Assembly (NCBI RefSeq): GCF_001042595.1
Contig: NZ_AP012326.1
Coordinates: forward strand, 1,612,001-1,676,000
Source: Bifidobacterium dentium JCM 1195 = DSM 20436
GTDB lineage: Bacteria > Actinomycetota > Actinomycetes > Actinomycetales > Bifidobacteriaceae
DNA length: 64,000 bases
Direction of reading: 5' to 3'
This document shows positions 44,337 to 52,574 of this stretch, piece by piece (position 1 is the first letter of the stretch; each line of letters starts with the position of its first letter). The position numbers were made by a program, and so were the translations under genes. A model generated the notes under the pieces. It worked only from the letters and a program-made list of their open reading frames with translations. It was not told the origin of the DNA and did no database searches.

Positions 44337-45666
44337 TTGACCATGTTACGTCCGATGTGTTCCGGTAACGACTGTAAGGGAAATCGGTAAATTTATCATC
44401 TTCCGGTTCGTTTGCCATGTCCGCAAGAATCGTACGGCCGATGGCAGTTCCTAGCTGGACGGGGACCGCGTTCCCAATCTGCCGATACACGTCAGCCGTT
44501 TTACCCGCAATGAACCACGATTGGGGGAATCCTTGCACGGCGCGGTATTCTTCAATCGACAGCACACGATCTTCGGAAGGATGCCCTAACAGTGTTGCAG
44601 GCATGGTGGGAGCTGTAACCAGTGTTGGGCATGGTTTATCCCATGCGATACGCCTGTGAAATCCGGTCTTGCCTCCGCCGAGACGATACGCCTTCCCCAT
44701 GGCCTGTTCCTGCATGTTTTTGGGTAGGCTTGTCCAGCATCCGCCTTCGGGCACCATGTGGAGCCATTTGACTCGGTCGGCTCTTAACGGCGTATAGTGA
44801 TGCGGCCCGGCTTCGATAGGCGCGACAGCTTCACGGAATGTGCGCCATGCGGGTAGGGCCCATTTAGGGTCGTCTGCGTTTGTTGGCGTGAGGTAACGGC
44901 ATTCCGTACCGTCACGTTTGGCGATAAGCACAACGCGTTCACGATGTTGGAACGCACCATAATTGGCCGCGTCGTAAAGCTGGAAGCTAACCCCATAGCC
45001 CATCGCCTCCAGCTTATCCAAGATAATTCGCATGGCACCGCCATGCACCGGCGCACCATCAGGTTTAAGCGGATACGCCGTGGAAAGCAGGCCACGCACA
45101 TTCTCAATGATTAGATAACGTGGCCGAAGTTGAGAGGCCAAATCAAGGTATGCCAAGAAGCAGTTGCCGCGAGGGTCATCAAATGCGCGGCGGGCTCCGG
45201 CTGTGGAAAACGCTTGGCATGGAGGGCCGCCGAACATGACATCGATTTCCGTGTCTTCATCTAAGCCCGCCATGCGACGAACGGTTACGGCGTCAAGTTC
45301 TGTAATATCACCGACGAGTGCTTTATCCGGCCAGTTGACCCCGATTGACATGCGTGCCTCTCGCATATTCTCGCAGAGGAGGCGAGCGCTAATGCCGGCC
45401 TGTTCCATGCCGAGGTCGAGTCCGCCAGCTCCAGTGAAGAATGACAGTGCGACCAAGCCTGTTGTCACCCCTTTGAATGGATGGTCGGCAGGGGCAGGGG
45501 CCAGATTACTCTCTTTCATCCAAGATTCCACGACAGAGCTGTGAAAAACCCTCCGCGCCCCGCATTGCTCGCTGGGAATGGATGAGGTGCGGAGCATACG
45601 CGAGACGGTCGCGGTGGACACGTCGAGCATGGCTGCTACTTCGGATGCGGTAAGAAGTCTGGTCAT
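44323..45666 (-). CDS. C5-cytosine DNA methyltransferase with N-terminal HTH
   Basis: 447 residues from ATG 45666; the frame is open to 45984 but that part is antisense to the holin gene. Residues 1-50 form a DNA-binding HTH (LLTASEVAAMLDVSTATVSRML). The methyltransferase follows: motif I SFFTGAGGLDLG (75-86), motif IV GGPPCQ with C150, motif VI IIENV (E188), motif VIII QHRERV, and motif X GNAVPVQLG near the end. It transfers methyl from SAM to cytosine, protecting host DNA from the convergent endonuclease. The HTH may repress its own promoter, as known for some type II systems (e.g. M.EcoRII, M.SsoII). Confidence 0.9.
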   Translation of the reverse strand: MTRLLTASEVAAMLDVSTATVSRMLRTSSIPSEQCGARRVFHSSVVESWMKESNLAPAPADHPFKGVTTGLVALSFFTGAGGLDLGMEQAGISARLLCENMREARMSIGVNWPDKALVGDITELDAVTVRRMAGLDEDTEIDVMFGGPPCQAFSTAGARRAFDDPRGNCFLAYLDLASQLRPRYLIIENVRGLLSTAYPLKPDGAPVHGGAMRIILDKLEAMGYGVSFQLYDAANYGAFQHRERVVLIAKRDGTECRYLTPTNADDPKWALPAWRTFREAVAPIEAGPHHYTPLRADRVKWLHMVPEGGCWTSLPKNMQEQAMGKAYRLGGGKTGFHRRIAWDKPCPTLVTAPTMPATLLGHPSEDRVLSIEEYRAVQGFPQSWFIAGKTADVYRQIGNAVPVQLGTAIGRTILADMANEPEDDKFTDFPYSRYRNTSDVTWSINAK

Positions 45667-45766
45667 GCGGACCGATTCTAGCGACGGGTCTATAAAATGC
45701 AAAATTTTCTGCGTTGCGCGTTTCGCGCATAGAGCATACGCGAACGTCCACGTAAGGAGTATGCTC
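45592..45766. promoter_or_regulatory. Three copies of a GAGCATAC operator-like motif at the methyltransferase-holin divergence
   Basis: GAGCATACGCGA occurs exactly at 45592-45603 (inside the methyltransferase gene) and 45732-45743. An inverted relative, GAGTATGCTC, lies at 45757-45766 overlapping the holin ribosome site. Chance occurrence of a 12-bp match within 140 bp is very low. A likely binding site for the HTH-methyltransferase or another prophage regulator. Confidence 0.55.
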
Positions 45767-46072
45767 ATGGAAATTTCAACCGCAACGGCTCTCGCAACGG
45801 CCATCGTAGCATTGGTGGCGCCCGTCCTGACCCAAGTCTGCAAGAAATACATTCCGAGCGAATGGGTAGGCTCGTTCGCCGTCGCCGTCGCCGTACTGCT
45901 CGGTGTCATTGCCATCGGCGCGACCGGCGGCTTCGACTCCGCCGCCTGGGGCGTGGCGCTCGCCGCCGTCGTGGGCGTGAGCAACGCGGCGTATCAGGCC
46001 GTCAACCGCGCCTGTGGCGGCAAAGGGTCGAAGGATGCGATAGACGCGGCTTCCATCGCCGCCGGCGAGTGA
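45767..46072 (+). CDS. Holin-like phage membrane protein
   Basis: 101 residues from ATG 45767 (AAGGAG seven bases upstream). Three hydrophobic segments (about 5-24, 35-56, 61-80) with a short charged C-terminus. Small size, multi-helix layout and closeness to the lysis end fit a holin, which would open the membrane or depolarise it for the endolysin. It is separated from the lysin by the restriction-modification pair. Its leader overlaps the candidate operator. A terminator follows. Confidence 0.7.
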   Translation: MEISTATALATAIVALVAPVLTQVCKKYIPSEWVGSFAVAVAVLLGVIAIGATGGFDSAAWGVALAAVVGVSNAAYQAVNRACGGKGSKDAIDAASIAAGE

Positions 46073-46089
46073 ACCCGTTCGCCTTCCAG

Positions 46090-46118
46090 CCCCGCCGTCC
46101 GGCGGGGCCTTTCTTTTT
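46090..46118 (+). terminator. Terminator after the holin-like gene
   Basis: CCCCGCC/GGCGGGG stem (46090-46096 with 46101-46107, 4-nt loop) followed by CCTTTCTTTTT. Confidence 0.8.
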
Positions 46119-46164
46119 GCCCGCATAGAGGCATGTCGAAGCCTGTTTTAAGGAAGGATTGACG

Positions 46165-46383
46165 ATGAAGACTACGACTACCACGACGACTTCCGGTGTC
46201 GGCCTGGCCGACCGGCTGCTGCTGACGGTGCCGGAGGCGGCCGAATTGAGCGGCATTCCGCTGAGGAACCTGAAGGCGGCAATCAGCCTGGGCGAGCTGC
46301 CGACCTGCACGACCGGCTCCTCCCGCCTGTATGTCCGCCGCACCGACCTGGACGAATACATCCTGACACTGCCCAACGCATAA
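46165..46383 (+). CDS. Excisionase-like HTH protein
   Basis: 72 residues from ATG 46165 (AAGGAAGG upstream). After a Thr-rich leader (MKTTTTTTTSG) comes a HTH_17/MerR-like fold: LLTVPEAAELSGIPLRNLKAAISLGELPTC and SSRLYVRRTDLDEYI, typical of excisionases and small recombination directionality factors. It is 130 bp from attR, while the integrase is at attL; in the circular phage the two genes become close. Could instead be a small regulator of lysogeny. Confidence 0.75.
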   Translation: MKTTTTTTTSGVGLADRLLLTVPEAAELSGIPLRNLKAAISLGELPTCTTGSSRLYVRRTDLDEYILTLPNA

Positions 46384-46413
46384 CGTTAACCGCGTTAAGG
46401 CTACTTTTTGGCT

Positions 46414-46452
46414 GCCCCTCCGCCTACACTGATTGTGGTTGGAGGGGCTTTT
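46414..46452 (+). terminator. Terminator at the prophage right end
   Basis: 8-bp perfect stem GCCCCTCC/GGAGGGGC (46414-46421 with 46441-46448) then TTTT. Insulates the host ATPase gene from rightward phage transcription. Confidence 0.75.
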
Positions 46453-46509
46453 CATGCCCGGAAAACGGCGATATGGTAACAGTCGCGGCTTGGGCTGATA
46501 GGGCGCGTA

Positions 46510-48966
46510 TCATGACCGTCTCTTAAAGTATGGGACAATACGCGGCAGTTTCGGCACGAGCCAGATGCATAGCGCGAACATGATGGCCGACAGCGCCAGC
46601 GCGACCATGGTGGCACGCAGCATCTCCCCCGTCGGTATGACGAGCGCAAAGAAACGCGCGGTGAAAGGCACGAACATGCCGGCCACGCCAGCCATGGCGA
46701 ACGTCAGCACCAGCACGCCCCTCCACGAGTTCAAGGGGCTCGCCACCCGTGCCAGCACGAAAATGCCCATCATGAGCAGAATGATGGCATTGACGCCACG
46801 CAACATGGCCAATTGGACGCTCGAACGCTCGACATCCCATCCCATGAACATCGGCAGCAGCCATGACGTGCACAGAATCGACAGGCCCGTAGCGACGCCT
46901 CCTGGCAATGCAAAGCTCACCACACGCTTCAAAAAGCCAGGAATATACCGACGTGTGTTCGGCGCCAGCGCCAGAATGAACGCCGGCATGCCGATGGTGA
47001 GCCCTCCGATATAGGTGATGTGACGCGGTAGATACGGAAATGGGATCTGCGTCAGTACCACACCAAGTGAAATCAGCGCGGAATACACGGTTTTGACAAG
47101 AAACAGGCTGGCTACGCGTTCCATGTTGGCCATGACCTGGCGTCCTCGGGCCACCACGTCAGGCAGATGCGAGAATTTCGAATCGACGAGCACCACCTGC
47201 GCCACGGCTTTGGTGGCCGGCGCCGCATTGCCCATGGCGATGCCGAGGTCGGCCTCCTTGATGGCCAGCGCATCATTCACGCCGTCGCCGGTCATGGCCA
47301 CTACGTGGTCGGTCAGGTGCAATGCCTGGACGATGGCTTTCTTCTGGTCCGGCAGCACGCGGCCGAGCACATCCACATCATCGAGCACGCGAGCCAGTTC
47401 CTCACTGTTGGCCGGCAGTTCACGCGCATCCATGAACACCGGCTCCCGTTCGCCGGTCAATCGTACTTTTCTGGCGATCGCACCGACGGTGACAGGATTG
47501 TCGCCGGAAATGATGCGACAGCGCACGCCCTGCTCACGGAACCAGGCGAGCGTCGCCTCCGCGTCGCCTCTGATGTGTTCGGAACACAGCACCAACGCAA
47601 CCGGCTGCGATGTGGAATCAAGCTTCGGATCGGTCTCGTAGTCGGACGAGGCGGCCCCGTCGAAACGTACGATCAGCAACACTCGATTGCCGTCGTCGGC
47701 GAAATCATTGACCTGACACAATATGCCGGAATAATCGCCGTCGAGATGGGAGATGATGACCTCCGGCGCGCCCATCGTCCATACGGCATCGCCATCGTAG
47801 ATCGAGCTCCATTTGCGGGCCGACGAAAACGGCACGCGTGCCGTAACCACACCCGGGGCAAAGCCCTGCTCCCCCAGCCCCGCAAGAACCGCCTGTCCGG
47901 TGCCGTTCGGCTGGCCTTCGTTCGACAGATCGAACAGTGCCTGCTTGATCCGATGCTCATCCGCATCATCCGCCAATGGGACGATACGGTTGAGCATGAT
48001 GCCGCCGTCGGTGATGGTACCGGTCTTATCAAGGTTCAGGCAGTCCACACGGGCAAGCGTCTCCACGGACTCGAGTTCCTGCACCAGCGTGTTCCGTCGT
48101 GCCAGTCGGATTGCGGCAAGCGCGAAATTCAGCGAGGTGAGCAACACCAGGCCTTCGGGAATCATGCCCACCACACCGGCCACGGCGGAGACGACCGCGG
48201 AACGCCATTGGCCGGTCGTCACGGCAGTGTCCCAGCCTCCCACGGCGTGAATCTGCGACCAGATGAGCAGCACGCATAACGGTACGACCAGAAAGGTCAT
48301 GAACTTCAGAATCGTGTTGATGCCCTTGTTCAGGTCGGAGACGGTTTTCTTGTAGACCTTCGCCTGTGCGGTCAACGTAGCGGCATAACTGTGTTCGCCG
48401 ACCGCCTCGACCTTCACCAACGCCATGCCGGAGATGGCAGTGGAACCGGAATAGATTCGTTCCCCATCGCCCTTGCGTACGGTACGCGATTCACCGGTAA
48501 GCATGGATTCGTCCAACTCCAGGCCCCATGTACGCACGATCCGAGCATCGGCGGGCACCTGTTCTCCCGAACGGATCCACATGAGATCGCCAAGCACGAT
48601 TTCGTTATACGGCACCTCGACGTCCACCCCGTCGCGACGCACCAGATAATCCGAAGCGACGAGAATCGACAGTCTGTCAAGCGTACGCTTCGCCTTAAGC
48701 TCGGTGATGATGCCGATGCCGGTGTTGATGATGATCACAAAACCGAAAACGGCATCCTTCCAGGACCCGGTAATGAGCACCATGAGCATGGCCGCGAGAA
48801 TGATGCCGTTGAACAACGTGAACACATTCGCACGGATGATGTCGACCAAGGAGCGCGAGGTCGACGACTTGACGGCATTGGCCTGCCCGCCGTCTTTCAG
48901 GGTCTTGACTTCGGCGGCCGTCAGACCCGACTCGCCGATCGGGGGCATGGAAGGACTTGCACTCAT
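46510..48966 (-). CDS. Cation-transporting P-type ATPase
   Basis: 818 residues. The N-terminal actuator region follows two helices (VFTLFNGIILAAMLMVL...). TGES is in the A domain, DKTGT holds the phosphorylated Asp, TGDGVND is the hinge motif, and about six further helices form the C-terminal half. This resembles CtpE-like actinobacterial calcium/divalent-cation ATPases, but the ion cannot be fixed from sequence. The prophage occupies its 3' end: the last residues RIVPYFKRRS are partly phage-supplied, the original end (RIIPYFKKTRQS) lying at 16386-16425. The enzyme is likely still functional since only the final four or five residues change. Confidence 0.92.
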   Translation of the reverse strand: MSASPSMPPIGESGLTAAEVKTLKDGGQANAVKSSTSRSLVDIIRANVFTLFNGIILAAMLMVLITGSWKDAVFGFVIIINTGIGIITELKAKRTLDRLSILVASDYLVRRDGVDVEVPYNEIVLGDLMWIRSGEQVPADARIVRTWGLELDESMLTGESRTVRKGDGERIYSGSTAISGMALVKVEAVGEHSYAATLTAQAKVYKKTVSDLNKGINTILKFMTFLVVPLCVLLIWSQIHAVGGWDTAVTTGQWRSAVVSAVAGVVGMIPEGLVLLTSLNFALAAIRLARRNTLVQELESVETLARVDCLNLDKTGTITDGGIMLNRIVPLADDADEHRIKQALFDLSNEGQPNGTGQAVLAGLGEQGFAPGVVTARVPFSSARKWSSIYDGDAVWTMGAPEVIISHLDGDYSGILCQVNDFADDGNRVLLIVRFDGAASSDYETDPKLDSTSQPVALVLCSEHIRGDAEATLAWFREQGVRCRIISGDNPVTVGAIARKVRLTGEREPVFMDARELPANSEELARVLDDVDVLGRVLPDQKKAIVQALHLTDHVVAMTGDGVNDALAIKEADLGIAMGNAAPATKAVAQVVLVDSKFSHLPDVVARGRQVMANMERVASLFLVKTVYSALISLGVVLTQIPFPYLPRHITYIGGLTIGMPAFILALAPNTRRYIPGFLKRVVSFALPGGVATGLSILCTSWLLPMFMGWDVERSSVQLAMLRGVNAIILLMMGIFVLARVASPLNSWRGVLVLTFAMAGVAGMFVPFTARFFALVIPTGEMLRATMVALALSAIMFALCIWLVPKLPRIVPYFKRRS
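46522..46543. other. Prophage attachment site attR
   Basis: 22-bp segment within the end of the ATPase coding sequence, matching attL (16404-16425) at 20 of 22 positions. One mismatch is a silent F codon change and the other makes V in place of I. Marks the right prophage boundary. Confidence 0.75.
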
Positions 48967-49067
48967 GCTTGTCAGCCTACCGTCCCCGACTTATCCATGC
49001 CGGACTTTCCTGTGAAAGCACGGTGAAATAACCACCATATGCCGTGACGCGGCAAACGCCATGTTCG

Positions 49068-49643
49068 TTATTTCGTGGTGACGACCATGTCACGCTCATG
49101 CGGATCGTTGTTGCCGATGGTCATTACGGCATCGGCGATGGGAACCGCATCGGCCATGCGATCGTTGATGGTCAGCACAGCCGCATACAGCTTCCCGTCC
49201 TTGGGTGCATGCACCGGATTGAGCAGTGCCACCGCGATTCCCTCCTCGCGGGCCCCTTGCAATGCCGCATGCCAGTCGTCGCGATTGGCATCGGTCACAT
49301 CCATGCCGCCGATGACGATGATGCCAACCTTGCTCTGCGTCATGTCGCGTACGCCTTGAATGGCCGTTTGCTGGGCGTCGATGGTGCCGGTGACGGGAAC
49401 ATACGTCGGCTTGAGTTTGCCCTGCTCCATGGCATCCAGTACCAAGCCGTCAGCGTCGATGTCCTGCGAACCGATGAACGCCACTTTGGTGTCGGCACGG
49501 TCAGGGCCGACGTGGGCGACGGCGGAATCCTGCGATTGCGTATCCCCCACGGCCCCGTTCGGCGGCGTGCAGGCGGTCAGGGAGACCGCCAATCCGATCG
49601 CCAGCATTGCCATGCCCGCACGTCGCAACGCGTTGTCACTCAC
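49068..49643 (-). CDS. Lipoprotein with periplasmic-binding-like domain
   Basis: 191 residues from GTG 49643, overlapping the methyltransferase stop (GTGA). Lipobox LTAC (cysteine at about 25) after a hydrophobic signal. The rest (TKVAFIGSQDIDADGLVLDAM, VPVTGTIDAQQTAIQGVRDM, IGGMDVTDANRDDWHAALQGAREEGI) resembles half of a sugar-binding type I periplasmic fold, though much shorter than transport binding proteins. Lies in a four-gene leftward run with the RNA methyltransferase, DUF3159 and DUF3710 genes. Function unknown. Confidence 0.7.
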   Translation of the reverse strand: MSDNALRRAGMAMLAIGLAVSLTACTPPNGAVGDTQSQDSAVAHVGPDRADTKVAFIGSQDIDADGLVLDAMEQGKLKPTYVPVTGTIDAQQTAIQGVRDMTQSKVGIIVIGGMDVTDANRDDWHAALQGAREEGIAVALLNPVHAPKDGKLYAAVLTINDRMADAVPIADAVMTIGNNDPHERDMVVTTK

Positions 49644-50905
49644 CGCTTATGCTTCCTGAACAATGCGACGGTCTCCACATGATGGGTCGTCGGATAAATG
49701 TCGAAAGCGTGGATGTCGGCCAACTCATAGCCAAGACCGGCCAGAGTGGCGGTATCGCGCGCAAGACTCGCCGGATTGCAGGCGATGTAGATCACGCTGC
49801 GTGCCTCGGAGTCGGCGATCTGCCCGCACACCTTGGCGCGGGCGCCGGCACGCGGCGGATCAAGCACCACCACATCGGGTCTGGCCAGATCGTTGCGCAC
49901 ATTGCCCAAGGTCTTCGCCACATCACCGGCACGGACATCCACATTATCCAAATGGACATGTCGCAGATTGCGTTGCGCATTGCGTACGGCCGTCTTACCG
50001 CCTTCCACGCTCAGCATGCGCGTGCGTTCCGCAGCAAGCGAAGCCAATGGTAGGGTGAACAGGCCCGATCCGGAATACAGATCCCACACGCAGGCCGATT
50101 GGGCACCGTTCAGCTCTCTCCGGACCAGATCAATCACATGGTTGGTCAATGCGATCGGTGCCTGTCGATGCATCTGCCAGAATCCCCCGGCATCGACGCC
50201 GTACTCGAAGTCCCGGCCGGCGACGGTGACTTTTTCGGTCAGCGCACGCGTACCGGCCGTCACCTCGCCGTCCACCAACACCGCGTAGTTCTCTTCGACC
50301 GCGGCACCGTCACGGGGTTCGGGTACGGAAAGCCTGATCTGGGAACCGGGGGTGAATCCGCCATCCCATACATGCTCGCGTTCGGCCACGTCGAGCAGCG
50401 CGCGGCTAGCCAACGGCATCGTGTCGATCGGCACACGAACATGCGTGCCGCGCCGACGCATGGATGGCCGTCCGTCGGCATCGGCGATCATTTCGATACG
50501 GGTGCGCCAATGCAGTCCTCGTTCGGCTTCATCTTGCGGCATGCGATCGATCGGCACTTCCACTGCCGTATGCCCCAGCCGCAACATCTGCTCGACAATC
50601 GAGCAGGTCTTCCACTTGAGCTGCCCGGCAAGGCTCACATGCACCAGATCGGCGCCGCCAACCCCTCCGCCCATGGCAAGGGGCCCTGCCAATGGCCATA
50701 TCGGTTCGGCACGGTCTTCGCTGGCCTCCAGCACTTCCACGACCTCACCAGTCCAGAAGCGCTCTTCCCTATCGTGTGGTTCATCAAGTTCCACACGGAC
50801 CAATTCTCCCGGCAATGCGAAACGAACGAAAACGACCCGTCCGTCAATGTGGCCCACGCAACGCCCTTGATCGGCATATCGTTCGATGCGGATGGTCGCT
50901 TCCAT
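49640..50905 (-). CDS. TRAM-domain 23S rRNA/tRNA (uracil-5-)-methyltransferase
   Basis: 421 residues from ATG 50905 with GGAGGAACAGCACTG upstream; it shares one base with the DUF3159 stop (TGATG). An N-terminal TRAM domain (about 1-60), then a SAM-dependent RlmD/TrmA-type methyltransferase: WDLYSGSGLFTLPLA (SAM site), VVLDPPRAGA and the catalytic cysteine in YIACNPASLARD. It methylates C5 of a specific uridine in RNA. No CxxxxxC iron-sulfur set is visible in the N-terminus, unlike E. coli RlmD. Which uridine is modified cannot be decided here. Confidence 0.85.
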   Translation of the reverse strand: MEATIRIERYADQGRCVGHIDGRVVFVRFALPGELVRVELDEPHDREERFWTGEVVEVLEASEDRAEPIWPLAGPLAMGGGVGGADLVHVSLAGQLKWKTCSIVEQMLRLGHTAVEVPIDRMPQDEAERGLHWRTRIEMIADADGRPSMRRRGTHVRVPIDTMPLASRALLDVAEREHVWDGGFTPGSQIRLSVPEPRDGAAVEENYAVLVDGEVTAGTRALTEKVTVAGRDFEYGVDAGGFWQMHRQAPIALTNHVIDLVRRELNGAQSACVWDLYSGSGLFTLPLASLAAERTRMLSVEGGKTAVRNAQRNLRHVHLDNVDVRAGDVAKTLGNVRNDLARPDVVVLDPPRAGARAKVCGQIADSEARSVIYIACNPASLARDTATLAGLGYELADIHAFDIYPTTHHVETVALFRKHKR

Positions 50906-51633
50906 CAGTGCTGTTCCTCCAAGCAATCATGTTCGCCCTGACCGGATTCTTCGGACAAGGCCTTGTGCCGGTGCATCGGCGTAGCGACGATCAGATACGA
51001 GACCCAGATCGCCAACGCCCAGAATGGAATGCCCATAAGCAGGCGTGCAGTGCCGAGCCAGCCGACATGATTGGCGGCATACAGTGGCACCTGTACGACC
51101 AGACGCAACGAGAACACGGCGATCCACAGCGCGGTGATGACCGTATAGGCCCGGTTGAGCGCCTTGTCCGATCTCCAATCGTCCAGCCACGCACGGAAAT
51201 GCTCGGTGGGCAACGTGCGGATGAACTCGATGACCAGACCCAACCCTGGTACGCGTGCGATCAGCGACGTCGTAAGCAGCACGATGTAGAACGCGTTGGT
51301 CAGGAAGCCGAACATGTAATAATTACGCGCTTCATGGCTTTGCCACGCCCAAATCAGGCAGATGCCCACGGCGAGCAGGCCGCTGACGGCACCCATCACC
51401 GACTGGCGCTGCAACAACCGTACGATCACCTGAAGCACGGCCAGCGCAGCGGAAACGCCGACGGTCAGCTGCAGATTGGCGGTGATGACGAACAACACCA
51501 CAAACACGACGCCCGGCAGCATCGATTCGACCACGCCACGCGGACCGCCGATGGCGTCGATTACGGAGAAGTCGTCGTCATTGCCGGCATCGGCGAGAGC
51601 GCCGAGACCGGTACGTTTTCTGGTTTCAGTCAT
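50905..51633 (-). CDS. DUF3159 membrane protein
   Basis: 242 residues from ATG 51633; the frame is open further upstream but overlaps the DUF3710 gene and is Arg-rich nonsense. Five or six hydrophobic helices (from about residue 45), the actinobacterial DUF3159 pattern (VVESMLPGVVFVVLFVI; ARNYYMFGFLTNAFYIV). Function unknown; often adjacent to DUF3710, as here, so the two may act together. Confidence 0.82.
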   Translation of the reverse strand: MTETRKRTGLGALADAGNDDDFSVIDAIGGPRGVVESMLPGVVFVVLFVITANLQLTVGVSAALAVLQVIVRLLQRQSVMGAVSGLLAVGICLIWAWQSHEARNYYMFGFLTNAFYIVLLTTSLIARVPGLGLVIEFIRTLPTEHFRAWLDDWRSDKALNRAYTVITALWIAVFSLRLVVQVPLYAANHVGWLGTARLLMGIPFWALAIWVSYLIVATPMHRHKALSEESGQGEHDCLEEQH

Positions 51634-51655
51634 TGGTCGAAACGAAAACCTTCGA

Positions 51656-52477
51656 TCAGCGCACTTCGGAGAACATCGGACCACGGGACAGGGTGGTCTT
51701 GACCTCGACCTGATGATCGGAGTCGAACGGCCCCTTCGGTTTGCCCGGAATATCCGTCTTCTCGTCGTTGCCTTCCTGTTCGGCGGCCTCCTTGGCGGCC
51801 TTACGTTCGGCCGGTGCGACCGGAGGATGCATTGGGATGAGGTCACGTGGGGCAAGAGGATCGTCGCCGCGCTCCACCACGATATTCGCAAAGAATTCGT
51901 TCAATGCCTTGGTTTCGTCATGTTCCGGATCGGTGGCGGCCTTGCCCGAGAAGATGCCGCGTAGCATCCAACGCGGGCCATCGACACCTACGATGCGGGT
52001 CAGCACCTTACGGCCGCCCTTGACCACAACCGGCAACGACAGTTCGGTGCCGAACACACCGTCGACTTCGGAGGCGGCTTTATTGGCCTCGATCAGATCG
52101 GCACGCACATCATCCCATAGTCCCATGGTCTTCGGGGCTGCGAACGCCTCGATCTCCAAACTGGACGAGCCATAGGTGATGGTGGAGCCGAGCACCTGCT
52201 GCGTGGCGCGGTTCGCCTTCACACGCAGTTCGATGCCTTGCAGAAACGGCAGATAGTAGGATCCCAGATCAAGATAGTCATCGTAATCGGGCACATCCTC
52301 GTCGTCCACGTCCCAAGGACCGCGTTCATCGCCGCGTCCTTCGTATACGGCGGAAGGCTCGGGCAGCTCCATGACCTCCTGGGCCTGGGCCGCGGCCTCA
52401 TCCACAGCCTGCTCTTCGGCGGCCTGCTGAGCGTCCTCGCTCTGGCGCTTCTTCTTGCCGAATCCAAACAATCCCAT
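51656..52477 (-). CDS. DUF3710 protein
   Basis: 273 residues from ATG 52477 (TGAGGAACATC upstream). A basic N-terminus (GFGKKKR), an acidic low-complexity stretch (about 14-60), then the DUF3710 core (YDDYLDLGSYYLPFLQGIELRVKAN; VGVDGPRWMLRGIFSGKAA). Soluble and restricted to actinobacteria. Lies 22 bp upstream of the DUF3159 gene. No catalytic motif recognised. Confidence 0.85.
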   Translation of the reverse strand: MGLFGFGKKKRQSEDAQQAAEEQAVDEAAAQAQEVMELPEPSAVYEGRGDERGPWDVDDEDVPDYDDYLDLGSYYLPFLQGIELRVKANRATQQVLGSTITYGSSSLEIEAFAAPKTMGLWDDVRADLIEANKAASEVDGVFGTELSLPVVVKGGRKVLTRIVGVDGPRWMLRGIFSGKAATDPEHDETKALNEFFANIVVERGDDPLAPRDLIPMHPPVAPAERKAAKEAAEQEGNDEKTDIPGKPKGPFDSDHQVEVKTTLSRGPMFSEVR

Positions 52478-52574
52478 GATGTTCCTCATTTCATAACGGT
52501 TGCAACCGTGACCAGCCTAGCACCCACGCTTAATATGAGCTGGGAATTCGTGGCCCGTTCCTGCGAGTCGCGTC

